The notes: generated by a model from the sequence alone, not told the origin. Positions 53,418 to 63,750 are shown, counted from the stretch's first letter. The stretch: DNA of 64,000 nucleotides from JAEXOD01 sp964652025 (GCA_964652025.1 CAZYZX010000013.1:29535-93534); one strand, 5' to 3'. Program-made: numbers and translations.

Positions 53418-56400
53418 TTAACTATAATTTATAAAAATAAACCTTTTTTTAATATATTCTAAAACCTCGTTAAGGTGTGGTTGTAATTTTAATATATCGT
53501 AATTGCCAATTAAAATTAAGTAGTCTTTTGCCCTGCTTAAAGCTACATTTAATTTCCTATCTAATTTGCCTATACTATTAAATGATGAAATACTACTTAA
53601 CTGATATTTTGCACTTACACCAAAGGAAATTATAATAATCTTTTTTTCTGAACCTTGATAACGCTCTATTGTATCTATTTGTATTTTATCTAAAAAAGGA
53701 TTTTTGCTAAGCTTATTTCGTAATAATGTTATTTGTGCCCTAAACGGGGTAACAATTCCAAACGTATCTTCATTAATTTCTTTTAACTTTTCTGATAGTT
53801 TTTCAATAACTATTTTGGTTACTTCCGCTTCTTCTATACAAGAATTTCTATAATTGCTTTTATTTTTTACATCAATAAATATAACCCTATTATTATATAG
53901 CGTTTTGCCAAACAATTCTATATCTTTAAATAAATTGTCTTCTGCTTGTTGCTGTTCACTTCCACAAATAAGTTTATTATCATAGTTTTTATTTATTAAT
54001 TCTGCTATATCATTATGCATTCTATAATGCTTAACTAATATATCGTAATTATTAGTTAAATTGTTTTTTTTGCAAATATTAAATAAACGTTCAAAAAAGG
54101 AATCTTTTAAATTATAAATTCCAATATTATTTAACTCTTCATCATAAAGTTTACAAAATTCATCTGATTGTACGGATATAGCCGGCAATTGGTTTTGGTC
54201 TCCTATCATAACAAATTTATCAAAATTGCCTAAAACTCCTATTATCTGATACTCTGCTATTTGCGAAGCCTCATCTATTACTAAAGTATTTACTTTAAAA
54301 TGATAATTTATTTCGTTTTGATATAATAAATAAGAAGATACTGTGGCTAAACAAATTCTGTATCCTTCAAAAGGTTTTGGGCTAAATTTGTTTTCTTTTA
54401 ATATGGTCTTAAACGAATATTCCTCATCACTACTGCTAGATACTAATGCAAACTTAAAATTTACTTTTTGCAAATGCTTTATAATTTCTTCTAAAGAACG
54501 ATTGGTAAAAGTAACTATCATTATATTAAGATTAGTATTAAAATATAAATCACTAATGTAATTAATTAAAAATGTAGATGTTTTACCTGTACCTGGAGGT
54601 CCTTGTAGTAAAAAATAGTTTTTAGCTAAAGTAGATTTATTTACATAGTATTGGTTATAGTTTTCTAAATTTAATTCTTTATTGCTTTGAGCTGGTAATT
54701 TTTTGCCTAATAAAAGTTCCTTCTTATCTAATGGTTTATTTAAAAAATTAAAAAGGGAGGCAATTATTCCATAATAGTTTTTATCAAATAGGTCATGCTC
54801 TACGCTATAAGTTTCATCTAAATTAAAAATATTAGTTTCTGGCTGCTCGTTACGTAAAGATATTTTTAACTCATCATTAGTAATATCTTCTATTGAACAT
54901 TTATAAATTTGCTGCTTAATTGGATTTATATAATCATCACTATATTTATATATAATTGCAATATCATTTTTTCTAAAATTAGATACTACGCCATCATATT
55001 TAAAAATATACGTTTTTTCTTTTTCATCATATTCTTTAAAAGTTAGATTATCTATTATATTAAATCTTTCTTTTTTTTCTTCAACATCATTTAACCACAG
55101 AGCAGAAAACCCTGCTTCGGCATCCTGCTCTCTTGCTCTATTTCCTAATTTAGCAGATAATAATTCATTCCAAATAAAAGCAGTATATGTACAAAAATAT
55201 TTTTTAGATAAATTATCTGCTAAACTATATGTATTATAAAATGTTAAAATGTTGTTTATAAGATAATTTGGTGCATTACCAAAGTTGTTAGTATTAAAAG
55301 AATCATAAAGCGAAAAATCACCTTCTGCTTGTTTTAATATTTCGCACATTATTAAATTTCTAACTTTGCAAAAAGCAACTTCGCTTTCTATTGTTCGTTT
55401 TATGTTTCGATACATCTTATCTGTAGCTCTAGAATAAAATATATTATTAGTTCCTTTTCTGCCTACCCCAAACACACTTTGTATTAATAAATCATATCCA
55501 ATAGCTTGCATCTCTTCGTTTTTCCAAACCCCACTATTAGCGGGTTTACCAGATTTTAATTCTATTATCTCTATTCTTTCCGGCTCATCTATAAACTGCA
55601 CCATCACGTCTAAACGTCCTTGTAAACCGTGCAACTCGCTATAAAATGTTGGCTCTATAGAAATTATTATGTTTTGTTTTTCTTTTAATTCCAATAAATA
55701 TTTAGAAAACTTTATTAACTGGTTAAAATGATACTCCTTTACTTCAGATTTTATTTCCTCATAATCTTGTTCGCTTAACATAGAAATTGCCATTAAATTT
55801 TTTTCGGCAGCCTTGTTAAACAAATATTCAAAATCCTCGCTTTTTTCTGTAATGCATAAATCTAAAATATTATTTACTATATTTCCCCTTATTGTGCTTT
55901 TATTGCTTTGGCTAAAAAACATTTTATCCCAAAAAAACATCTTATAATTATTGCCATTTAGCATAAAGCAACTTGATATATCACTAACATCAATCAAAAA
56001 ATCGGGTTCTATTACAAAATAATCGTTTATATTTGTGTAATATACGTTTTCTTTTGTAAGGGATTTTTTTAAACTAAAAAAATAGATTTTTGTAAAGGGT
56101 GGAATGTTTTTTAAATAGTTAAAATATTCCAAATTGCTACTTGTATTATTGTTTAATAAAACTGTTATTTCCTCATCACTTTCATAAACATTGCACAAAT
56201 AGCTAATTTGATTATCTACCTGAGTAATATTTTTTACTATTACTTTTATTGGTTCATCAGTTTTTAGGCTTTCTCTTTCATCTAATTTAAATAAGTAATC
56301 AACAGCATTTAAATTATTTATTTCTTCTGGAATGCTTAAACTAGAAAATAAATTAATTAAATTAGCAACTGCTTTAACAATATAAAAAACTTGATTATTG

Positions 56401-56693
56401 TAAACTTTAAACTTTTTATTTCGGTTGGATTTAGATATAAAAATTGCAGATTGATTTAGTTTATTAAATTTTTCTAAATCTAAACTAAATTTATCTTTAA
56501 TATAAAATAGCTTTGTGGTAGTGTTGTTAAAGCTTCGGTTTTCCTTAATTAAAATATTATTTAATATTTCGTTTAATAATTTTCCTAAATCTCTAACTTT
56601 AGTTCTATTATCTATATTACTATTAATTATATAAATACAATTATTATAATATTCCTCAGCAAAATCAGTATTAATTAACATCAATATGTTCAT
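53418..56693 (-). CDS. Dna2-like protein: PD-(D/E)XK nuclease plus superfamily 1 helicase
   Basis: The 1091-residue protein has an N-terminal region of about 300 residues with no recognised fold, then a Cas4/Dna2-type PD-(D/E)XK nuclease around 350-385 (LHGLQGRLDVMVQ and IELKSGKPA supply the Asp and E-x-K). A UPF1/Dna2-like helicase follows: Walker A GPPGTGKT at about 697-704, TLVIDEASQIAEYQ, IGDQNQLPAI, HYRMHNDIAELI, DTIERYQGSEKKIIIISFG and RKLNVALSRAKDYLILIG. The cysteine cluster that holds an iron-sulfur centre in Dna2/Cas4 is not evident. The start overlaps the recD2 end by 23 nt. Likely role: DNA end processing in repair or defence. Confidence 0.83.
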   Translation of the reverse strand: MNILMLINTDFAEEYYNNCIYIINSNIDNRTKVRDLGKLLNEILNNILIKENRSFNNTTTKLFYIKDKFSLDLEKFNKLNQSAIFISKSNRNKKFKVYNNQVFYIVKAVANLINLFSSLSIPEEINNLNAVDYLFKLDERESLKTDEPIKVIVKNITQVDNQISYLCNVYESDEEITVLLNNNTSSNLEYFNYLKNIPPFTKIYFFSLKKSLTKENVYYTNINDYFVIEPDFLIDVSDISSCFMLNGNNYKMFFWDKMFFSQSNKSTIRGNIVNNILDLCITEKSEDFEYLFNKAAEKNLMAISMLSEQDYEEIKSEVKEYHFNQLIKFSKYLLELKEKQNIIISIEPTFYSELHGLQGRLDVMVQFIDEPERIEIIELKSGKPANSGVWKNEEMQAIGYDLLIQSVFGVGRKGTNNIFYSRATDKMYRNIKRTIESEVAFCKVRNLIMCEILKQAEGDFSLYDSFNTNNFGNAPNYLINNILTFYNTYSLADNLSKKYFCTYTAFIWNELLSAKLGNRAREQDAEAGFSALWLNDVEEKKERFNIIDNLTFKEYDEKEKTYIFKYDGVVSNFRKNDIAIIYKYSDDYINPIKQQIYKCSIEDITNDELKISLRNEQPETNIFNLDETYSVEHDLFDKNYYGIIASLFNFLNKPLDKKELLLGKKLPAQSNKELNLENYNQYYVNKSTLAKNYFLLQGPPGTGKTSTFLINYISDLYFNTNLNIMIVTFTNRSLEEIIKHLQKVNFKFALVSSSSDEEYSFKTILKENKFSPKPFEGYRICLATVSSYLLYQNEINYHFKVNTLVIDEASQIAEYQIIGVLGNFDKFVMIGDQNQLPAISVQSDEFCKLYDEELNNIGIYNLKDSFFERLFNICKKNNLTNNYDILVKHYRMHNDIAELINKNYDNKLICGSEQQQAEDNLFKDIELFGKTLYNNRVIFIDVKNKSNYRNSCIEEAEVTKIVIEKLSEKLKEINEDTFGIVTPFRAQITLLRNKLSKNPFLDKIQIDTIERYQGSEKKIIIISFGVSAKYQLSSISSFNSIGKLDRKLNVALSRAKDYLILIGNYDILKLQPHLNEVLEYIKKRFIFINYS

Positions 56694-58797
56694 AATCTTC
56701 TAACAAGTTAAATTTAAATAGAGATGAATTTCTTTGTTTAATTTTATTGTTATCAACAGCAATTTTTAAGGCGCGCGGCTCTCCAATAATTATAAGCAGT
56801 TTTGCAGCGCGGGTAATAGCAGTATATAAAAGGTTTCTTTGTAGCATAATATAATGACTTGTTGTTAAAGGCATAATTACGCAAGGGTACTCGCTACCTT
56901 GGCTTTTATGCACCGTAACCGCATATGCTAATGTAATTTCATCTAACTCTTCTAATTTGTATTGTACAAAATTATCATCAAAATTTATTGTTACAATTCT
57001 TTCTTTATTATCATAGTGCTGTATATACCCAACATCACCATTAAATACACCTTTATCGTAATTATTTTTTATCTGCATTACTTTGTCATTTAGCTTAAAT
57101 TTTCTTTCTCCAAAAGTTATAACAAAGTCGTTTTTATTATAAATTTCTTGGAATATTAAATTTAGATTATTAACCCCTGTTTCTGTTTTATACATTGGGG
57201 CAAGTATTTGAATATGATCACTTAAATTAAAATTATGTTTTTTTGGTAAAACATTAATGGCAAGCTCTTTAATCTTTTCTACAATAATAGAAGGGTCGTT
57301 TTCTTCAATAAAAACAAAATCGCTTTTCTTAGAATATATATCCGGCATTATTCCTTTATTAACAGCATGTGCTGCAGTAATAATTTTGCTTGTTTCTGCT
57401 TGCCTAAAAATTTTAGTAAGTTTTACATAATTAATTCTACCGCTATTAATTAAATCGTGTAAAATATTACCCGCACCAACAGATGGCAATTGGTCTACAT
57501 CACCAATAAAAATTAATGTGGTTTTTGGATCTATTGCACACATTAAATGATACATTAAATAAGTATCTATCATAGATACTTCATCAATAATTAGTAAATC
57601 TGTAGTTAATTTATTATACTCATTATATGTAAAATCGTTACTGTTTGGATTATATCCTAATAACCTATGAATAGTTTTTGCCTCTAAGCCTATTATTTCG
57701 GTCATACGCTTTGCTGCCCTACCTGTTGGCGCTGCAAGCATTATTGTTTTTTCTTTTTTTATATAAAGCGATATTATCCCCTTTAAAGTTGTTGTTTTAC
57801 CCGTACCAGGTCCACCCGTTAAAACTAACAAATTATGTTTTAAGGAGTGGATTATTGCTTCTACTTGTTCTTCGCTAAAATTGTTTTTAATTTCTTCTAT
57901 ATATTTTTTATCTAATTCGGTTAGCTTTTCTTCCTCTTTTCCCATATTATACAATATTCTTTCTATTTTGCGCTCTGCATAAAATATTTGTGCTAAATAA
58001 ACTCTATCATCTTTAATAACTATTCTTTTTTGCTTAAGTAAGTTATTAATAATTATTGCATCATCAGATAAATTAAAATTTAATAACTCGTATGCTTTTT
58101 TATATAATTCGTTTTCATATAAATAAACATGCCCATCGTTATTTGCTTCTGATAAAATATAAATTACTGCTGCTTCTAATCGCTTAGGATGATGCTCACC
58201 AAAATTTAATTTAAATGCTATTGAGTCTGCTGTTTTAAATCCTATTCCCCAAACCTCGTAGCAAAGTCTATATGGATCTTCGTTTACAATGTTTATAGTG
58301 TTATTTCCATAGTATTTAGATATTCGCACTGCATTACTTGGCGTTACCCCAAACGATTGTAAATAAACCATTGCTTGGCGCGTTTCGGAGTGTTGCAGCC
58401 AACTTTCCTTCATCTCATTAAATTTAGTTTTGGGTACTAATTTTTTCTCTAACAAAATATCAAAATTATCCTCTAATATTTCTAATACATTTTCTCCTAG
58501 TGCGTCATATATTTTTTGGGCGGTCTTTTCACCTATTCCTTTAATTAAACCACTAGATAGATATTTTAATATACCTGAAGAATCTTTGGGGTAAAAGATT
58601 TGATATGTTACAATTTCAAATTGTTTACCATATTTGGGGTTTATTGTATAGTTGCCCTCAAGTTCTAATTGGTCTCCTTCGTTAAGCTTTGGAAGGGTCC
58701 CTTTTACAACTTCTCCATTTGTAAGACGTATTATAGAATACCCATTTTGCTCGTTGTAAAATAAATACCTATAAAATGTGCCTCTTATTTTTTCCAT
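56671..58797 (-). CDS. recD2: RecD2-type ATP-dependent DNA helicase
   Basis: The 708-residue protein (family about 720-740) has an N-terminal OB-like domain (GTFYRYLFYNEQNGYSIIRL), helix-hairpin-helix repeats (SSGLIKGIGEKTAQKIYDAL; GIGFKTADSIAFKL), Walker A GGPGTGKT (328-335), LLIDEVSMID, IFIGDVDQLPSVGAGNILHD, and the C-terminal YAVTVHKSQGSEYP and LLYTAITRAAKLLIII. RecD2 is a 5'-3' SF1B helicase in repair outside RecBCD. It is 6 bp downstream of the MBL gene and overlaps the Dna2-like gene. Confidence 0.93.
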   Translation of the reverse strand: MEKIRGTFYRYLFYNEQNGYSIIRLTNGEVVKGTLPKLNEGDQLELEGNYTINPKYGKQFEIVTYQIFYPKDSSGILKYLSSGLIKGIGEKTAQKIYDALGENVLEILEDNFDILLEKKLVPKTKFNEMKESWLQHSETRQAMVYLQSFGVTPSNAVRISKYYGNNTINIVNEDPYRLCYEVWGIGFKTADSIAFKLNFGEHHPKRLEAAVIYILSEANNDGHVYLYENELYKKAYELLNFNLSDDAIIINNLLKQKRIVIKDDRVYLAQIFYAERKIERILYNMGKEEEKLTELDKKYIEEIKNNFSEEQVEAIIHSLKHNLLVLTGGPGTGKTTTLKGIISLYIKKEKTIMLAAPTGRAAKRMTEIIGLEAKTIHRLLGYNPNSNDFTYNEYNKLTTDLLIIDEVSMIDTYLMYHLMCAIDPKTTLIFIGDVDQLPSVGAGNILHDLINSGRINYVKLTKIFRQAETSKIITAAHAVNKGIMPDIYSKKSDFVFIEENDPSIIVEKIKELAINVLPKKHNFNLSDHIQILAPMYKTETGVNNLNLIFQEIYNKNDFVITFGERKFKLNDKVMQIKNNYDKGVFNGDVGYIQHYDNKERIVTINFDDNFVQYKLEELDEITLAYAVTVHKSQGSEYPCVIMPLTTSHYIMLQRNLLYTAITRAAKLLIIIGEPRALKIAVDNNKIKQRNSSLFKFNLLEDYEHIDVN

Positions 58798-58803
58798 TTT
58801 GCC

Positions 58804-59634
58804 CTATATTTTAATTATGTTGCTAATTGTATTTTTGTTTGTTAACTCTACTTTTATATTATTATAGTTATTTTTCTTAAGTTTATTTATCATTGTAATT
58901 GATGCCAAGTAATGGGTGTTGCACTCTTCACTAATATGTGCAAGCATAATAACACTGGGTAATATATTAGAGCTTTTTAATACATTTTCTATAAAATTAG
59001 CACTTTGCTCGTTGCTTAAATGTCCAATATTTTTTATTCGGATTTTTAACGACTCATCTCGTTTGCTGTTTTCTAACATTGTAACATCGTGGTTGCTTTC
59101 TATTACTATTAAATGGCTATCTTTAAAACTTTCCTCTGCCAAAGTTGTTGCATATCCTATATCTGTTGCGTAACTAATTTTTTTTCTGCTTTCTCCATTA
59201 TTTACAAAAATATTATACCCATAGCATCCACCGGGTACATCGTGCGGCACCTCAAATCCTTTTATCTTGAAATTAGATATATTAAACTCTTCTTGCTCAA
59301 ACTCGTTTACTAAATTATCTTTTAGCATCTTTCTAAATATATCTTTTCTGTTTTCTAACATCTTTTTTTTCTTTTGATGTACATAAAGCGGAATTTTTAA
59401 CTCATGCATTTTTTTTATAAACGATAAATTAATATGGTCGTTATGTAGATGCGTTAATAACACCCCTTTTATACTTTTGTAATTAATCCTCAATTTGCTT
59501 AGCGTTTCATCAAAATATTTTACCGAAAAACCACAATCTATTAATATTGCCTCTTCTTCGTTCCATATTACGGTACTATTACCGCTGCTTGTACTTCCTA
59601 ATACACATAAATAATTATCCATAATTTCCTTCAT
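58804..59634 (-). CDS. MBL-fold metallo-hydrolase (YycJ/WalJ-like)
   Basis: The 276-residue metallo-beta-lactamase-fold protein has CVLGSTSSGNSTVIW at the N-terminus, zinc motif THLHNDH (H62, H64, D66, H67), FEVPHDVPGGCYGY, SYATDIGYAT and LLAHISEECNTHYLA at the end. YycJ/WalJ proteins are 5'-3' exonuclease-like enzymes linked to DNA repair and cell division. That fits the downstream helicase genes. ATG at 59622 (MDNYLCV) may be the true start, since the family typically begins just before this strand. It directly follows the DUF5686 gene. Confidence 0.87.
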   Translation of the reverse strand: MKEIMDNYLCVLGSTSSGNSTVIWNEEEAILIDCGFSVKYFDETLSKLRINYKSIKGVLLTHLHNDHINLSFIKKMHELKIPLYVHQKKKKMLENRKDIFRKMLKDNLVNEFEQEEFNISNFKIKGFEVPHDVPGGCYGYNIFVNNGESRKKISYATDIGYATTLAEESFKDSHLIVIESNHDVTMLENSKRDESLKIRIKNIGHLSNEQSANFIENVLKSSNILPSVIMLAHISEECNTHYLASITMINKLKKNNYNNIKVELTNKNTISNIIKI

Positions 59635-62049
59635 TTATAATAATACTGTATTTATTCCTATTACAAAATTGTTTTTGTTTTTATAATTTAATTTCCACGT
59701 AAACTCTAACTTTATTGGTAAAAGGGTATGACCTAAACTAAAGCCCGCTTCGTAAAATGGATGCAAAAACTTTACAGAGCCATATGGTATATATTCGCTA
59801 GTAGTATTACTTATATTAGTAATTGCAGCATTTAAATATACGCTTAAATTAATTTCAGAGCTTTTTAATAACGGTAAACCTAAAATCTTAAATAATTCGT
59901 CTCTAAAATTATGTTCTATAAAGCCCGTTGCAACTTTATCCCCAAATACTTCTCCTACGCCTAAAGTTCTAAATGAAAAATCTTTACCCGCAGACGATAT
60001 ATTACCCGGTAGTGAATACATATATTGCACCGGTACTTTACCAAAAGAATTTATCCCGTTTAGCTCAAATCTTAATGATGCACTTCTAAAAGTATTTAAT
60101 CTTCCATTTAAATTAAGCTTATATAATCCAAAATTGCTTGTTGTTTTTATTAATTTATTATTACTATATATTATATCCCCACTTAAATTTGCATAAAAGT
60201 TTCTAAATCCTACTCTTCTTATAAATAAACCATCTATTATATATGGTCTAAAATCTAATGCAAAACCACTTGTTAACCCAACTGTTTTTCCATCATTTAT
60301 ACTTAAATTTGGCGAATATTTTTTATCTTTCTTAAAAAACGAAAAATCTGTTCTGTTTATTAAAGTATAATCTGTGTTATTTACCAAACCAACAGATAAT
60401 GTTAAAAACGGAAACACCATAGATTTTGCCTCAAATGTAAAACCTTTGCTACGATAATAGTTTCTAAAATCGTATTTTGTAAATAAACTTAATATTGTAG
60501 ATGTAAATTTTCCATAATCCACAGATTCTTCGAACAGTGATTGCGTTTTATCATATATATTAAAACTTAAACTGCTTGTTCTATATTTACCTAAGTAATA
60601 TTTATTGTTTATTTCATACTTAAATTTTTTATCACTAAAACCATAACCAAAATTAAAGCCTCCATATAAACGAGAGTCTAATAATGTTCTAAATTCCAAG
60701 CCAAAATTTAACCCATGTCCTTCTACCTTGTTAAAAGAATAAATATCTAACGGTCCGCTTATAGATAATGTATCATTAAGTGCAATTCTTGTATCTAAAA
60801 ACGAAAACTTATCCCAAAATGTTTTTGGTATTGCTTCTAAACTATCTATCCTTTTATATGCTTCGCTTTCTTCTATTGTATTTGGTATTGTTTGCACACT
60901 TTCCCAATAACTTAAATCTCTTTTATCTGCATCTGGCATTACGGTTATTATTGCGTAATCAAAAAAATCATCTTTTATTTCTGTGTTAACTTTATAATCA
61001 TACATTATACTGTTTAATTCAAATCCTATTCTTGCCAAACCTAACACATTAGCTTCAACAAATAATCTATAGTCTATTGGTAAATATATATTACCTGCAA
61101 AAGGTATATATTGTTGAAAAATATTAATTTTTGTAAAAAGGCCACCAGTGTTAGCTGCTTTGTTTAGTGTAACATCGGTTTTAATTAATGCATATATACT
61201 ATCTATTATATATATATGTCCTGCAAAACCTGGGTAGTAATCTTTTTCTGGTGCAAAATATATTTTATATACTTTATTGTTATCCATTGCTAAACTATCT
61301 TCTAAATAATAGTAGTAGTAATCAATGGCATCGTTACTAATTGGGCTAGGTAACGGTCTATCAAAAAACCTTATGTCATCTATATAAAAGTTCTGTATTA
61401 TCCTACCCCCCGTTAATAAGTTTATTGATGATGGAAAATTTGCGGATTGTTTTCTTGCTATTATTTCTTCTTTATAATTATTTGGCTTTTTGTAGTAACC
61501 CTTGCTCTGGTTTTCTAATATTCCTGCTATACTTAATGCTGTAGTGTCATCATCTTTACCAACGCCTAATGATATACTATTATTCCCTGCCTGCATCTTT
61601 TGTGTGGTTCTTATTGCTCCTTTTGTGTAAGCAGTAAACTCGTAACTTAATAATTCTTTTTCTCTTTTATTTTTATATTCTATAGCTTTTTTAATTATTG
61701 GTATAGCTGGATTATAGCCCGGTAAAACTGTTACTTCTGGTAAATTTATTGATACCGGCATTAAACTAAAGTTTATTGTTTTATCGCTAACTAAATTAAC
61801 TGTTATTGTATCTGATATATACCCAATATATGAGGCTACAAATTTATATGTCCCTTTTTCTAATTTTAGTTCATATTTCCCTTCTGCATTAGCAGATGTT
61901 CCAATATTGCTATTTAGCACTCTTAAATTTGCATATAACAAGCCCATTCCGTTTTGTTTATCACTAATTTTACCATTTATAATATAATGTTGCGCATTAA
62001 TATTTATATGTAGTGTTACTATAATTAATAATAATTTTATTGCCTTCAT
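59635..62049 (-). CDS. DUF5686 outer-membrane protein with carboxypeptidase-regulatory-like domain
   Basis: The 804-residue protein has signal peptide MKAIKLLLIIVTLHININA. A CarboxypepD_reg-like domain (20-105: ISDKQNGMGLLYANLRVLNS, GTSANAEGKYELKLEKGTYK) is followed by the DUF5686 start (IPIIKKAIEYKNKREKELLS), DYYPGFAGHIYIIDSIYALI, and a barrel-like second half rich in alternating aromatic residues, ending VIGINTVLL. The family is common in Bacteroidota with no established function. It is first in the long operon that continues into MBL, recD2 and Dna2-like genes, zero bases before the MBL ATG. Confidence 0.85.
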   Translation of the reverse strand: MKAIKLLLIIVTLHININAQHYIINGKISDKQNGMGLLYANLRVLNSNIGTSANAEGKYELKLEKGTYKFVASYIGYISDTITVNLVSDKTINFSLMPVSINLPEVTVLPGYNPAIPIIKKAIEYKNKREKELLSYEFTAYTKGAIRTTQKMQAGNNSISLGVGKDDDTTALSIAGILENQSKGYYKKPNNYKEEIIARKQSANFPSSINLLTGGRIIQNFYIDDIRFFDRPLPSPISNDAIDYYYYYLEDSLAMDNNKVYKIYFAPEKDYYPGFAGHIYIIDSIYALIKTDVTLNKAANTGGLFTKINIFQQYIPFAGNIYLPIDYRLFVEANVLGLARIGFELNSIMYDYKVNTEIKDDFFDYAIITVMPDADKRDLSYWESVQTIPNTIEESEAYKRIDSLEAIPKTFWDKFSFLDTRIALNDTLSISGPLDIYSFNKVEGHGLNFGLEFRTLLDSRLYGGFNFGYGFSDKKFKYEINNKYYLGKYRTSSLSFNIYDKTQSLFEESVDYGKFTSTILSLFTKYDFRNYYRSKGFTFEAKSMVFPFLTLSVGLVNNTDYTLINRTDFSFFKKDKKYSPNLSINDGKTVGLTSGFALDFRPYIIDGLFIRRVGFRNFYANLSGDIIYSNNKLIKTTSNFGLYKLNLNGRLNTFRSASLRFELNGINSFGKVPVQYMYSLPGNISSAGKDFSFRTLGVGEVFGDKVATGFIEHNFRDELFKILGLPLLKSSEINLSVYLNAAITNISNTTSEYIPYGSVKFLHPFYEAGFSLGHTLLPIKLEFTWKLNYKNKNNFVIGINTVLL

Positions 62050-62070
62050 GTTTGTCCTTTATCTGTTTCT

Positions 62071-62088
62071 AAATAAATTAATTTATTT
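62071..62088. promoter_or_regulatory. 18-bp AT palindrome upstream of DUF5686 operon
   Basis: AAATAAATT-AATTTATTT is a perfect palindrome 22 bp before the DUF5686 start. It could be an operator, or chance in AT-only sequence. Confidence 0.25.
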
Positions 62089-62114
62089 ATTTAGACGTTC
62101 ATTTTTGGCGCTTG

Positions 62115-62663
62115 TTATTTTTTATTTTTTATCTTTTTCTTTTTAGCATTATTTATTTTTGTTTTAACTTTGCTTAAATCTTCTTCCGCTTTTATTTTCA
62201 TATTATTTAGCGTTGATTGATAAACATCTTCTCTTACATTTTGTAATATCATTGTTAAAAGCTTGTTAAAATCTTTTAAGTGCGTATTTATTCCTATCTT
62301 TTTGCCATTATCATAAAAAATGTAAATTGGAGTACTTGGTTTGCGGCTAAATATCCCTCCTTCTAATTTTTCTATTTTATTATAATATATCTCTTCTACT
62401 CTATTATTTATTACAAAATTCCTTACTTCTAACTTTCTTTCATCTGCATTAATATCATATGGAAAATATTTATAGTTTGTAAAATAAAATCTATTTACTA
62501 TATATATTAATATTATGTTAATTAAGCCCAGCGGTAAATAACTGTAATTTTTTTCTGGTACTATTATAAATATTACAAGGTGTGTTAATAATACAAAAGT
62601 TATAAATAGATTGGCATATCTATATATTAGTTTTGCTATTATTGGGTAATAAAACTTTTTCAT
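62115..62663 (-). CDS. Small membrane protein, possible PH-like domain
   Basis: The 182-residue protein has two membrane segments (about 16-34 and 40-58), then a soluble part with YDINADERKLEVRNFVINNR, EEIYYNKIEKLEGGIFSRKP and IYIFYDNGKKIGI, a strand pattern like bacterial PH-type domains, and a Lys-rich tail. I do not recognise a named family. It is 65 bp upstream of the DUF5686 gene in the same direction and may be part of that operon. Confidence 0.65.
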   Translation of the reverse strand: MKKFYYPIIAKLIYRYANLFITFVLLTHLVIFIIVPEKNYSYLPLGLINIILIYIVNRFYFTNYKYFPYDINADERKLEVRNFVINNRVEEIYYNKIEKLEGGIFSRKPSTPIYIFYDNGKKIGINTHLKDFNKLLTMILQNVREDVYQSTLNNMKIKAEEDLSKVKTKINNAKKKKIKNKK

Positions 62664-62794
62664 ATAAACATTACTAATTATTTTTAAATAATTTAGTAAT
62701 TAGCTAAAAATATTATATAAAATCAACTGTTATTGTTTTTCAAATTTATTTTTTACATTACTTAATTTTCATTTATCTATATCTAACTATTTTA

Positions 62795-62839
62795 AAATAA
62801 AAAATTCACCCCATACGTTAAGCTGTAGTGGGGTGAATT
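62795..62839 (-). terminator. Terminator of the DUF2202 gene
   Basis: A perfect 11-bp stem (62803-62813 with 62829-62839, AATTCACCCCA / TGGGGTGAATT) with a 15-nt loop is followed on the minus strand by a T-rich run (62804-62792). It is 35 bp after the DUF2202 stop. Confidence 0.88.
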
Positions 62840-62873
62840 CAACTATCAACTAATTAACTAGGCTTTTATCTTT

Positions 62874-63530
62874 TTATTTAACTATTTCTTGGTATGTACT
62901 TTCGCTTAATTTAGTTGGTGTGTAATTAATTCCTCTAAAAGATAAGTTTCTTGTAAAAGCTTTTAGATGATTAGCGCTTCCTTTCATTAGATTATTGTAA
63001 ACAAATGTTATATCTGCATTATCTATATTGCTTAAGCCATTTTGTAAATCTACAATATCTACTTCTTCTATTAATGCACCTACTTTTAATGCTTCAACAT
63101 CAGAAACATTACCCATTTGAATTAGGTTGTTATACAATGCTTGCAAATCTGTATTTGTAAATACTCCGCGTTCATCATTGGTAACAGGATCTGTAATTGA
63201 ATATTTGTTTAGCAAGTATTTAATTGCATTTGTGTGTGCTTGTTCGCTATTTGCTATGTTTCTAAATACTGGCAAGTTGTATTTTTCAAAAAAGTATAAG
63301 TAAACATCGCGTGCAAGCTTTTCTTCTTCCCTCATGTATTTTAAACTTGCTTTTTCGTCATCGCTTAAATCCTCGTAAGCAAACTTACTTAGTGTTATAT
63401 CGCTTAGTGTGGCTTGATAGCTTTCGCCATCGTATGTTAATCCACTGCTTGTACCGGTTGATACGTTTTCACTGCATCCAATTGTTAATGCAGCAAATAA
63501 AATTGCAAGTAACATAACTACTTTTTTCAT
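62874..63530 (-). CDS. DUF2202 ferritin-like lipoprotein
   Basis: The 218-residue protein has a lipoprotein signal with TIGC (Cys19). Mature residues hold ASLKYMREEEKLARDVYLYF, the DUF2202 hallmark, and FRNIANSEQAHTNAIKYLLN, giving E-x2-(H) style ligands of a ferritin-like four-helix bundle (Glu of EEEK and Glu/His of SEQAH). A second half repeats helices (EALKVGALIEEVDIVDLQNG). Role in metal or oxidative handling is inferred only. ATG is preceded by AAGAGG. Confidence 0.85.
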   Translation of the reverse strand: MKKVVMLLAILFAALTIGCSENVSTGTSSGLTYDGESYQATLSDITLSKFAYEDLSDDEKASLKYMREEEKLARDVYLYFFEKYNLPVFRNIANSEQAHTNAIKYLLNKYSITDPVTNDERGVFTNTDLQALYNNLIQMGNVSDVEALKVGALIEEVDIVDLQNGLSNIDNADITFVYNNLMKGSANHLKAFTRNLSFRGINYTPTKLSESTYQEIVK

Positions 63531-63688
63531 TTTACACCTCTTGTTTTTGGTTAATTAATTTGTTTTAACCTCTTTTTTGCAAAAGGTGTGCCAATGCTTT
63601 TTTATGCATTTTTTTATACTTTTTATCCATTTTTTCGACTATTTGGTCGCAACTTCTTATTTTTTTGGCGAAATTTATTATTGACGGC

Positions 63689-63750
63689 AGATGATAGACT
63701 ACAGATGATAGACGATAGACTACAGATGATAGACTACAGATGATAGATGG
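63689..63750 (+). repeat. 14-bp tandem repeat tract
   Basis: AGATGATAGACTAC occurs at 63689-63702 and 63724-63737, with a longer variant (63703-63723, carrying an extra GACGATA) between them and a partial copy at 63738-63750. It is non-coding. Confidence 0.85.
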
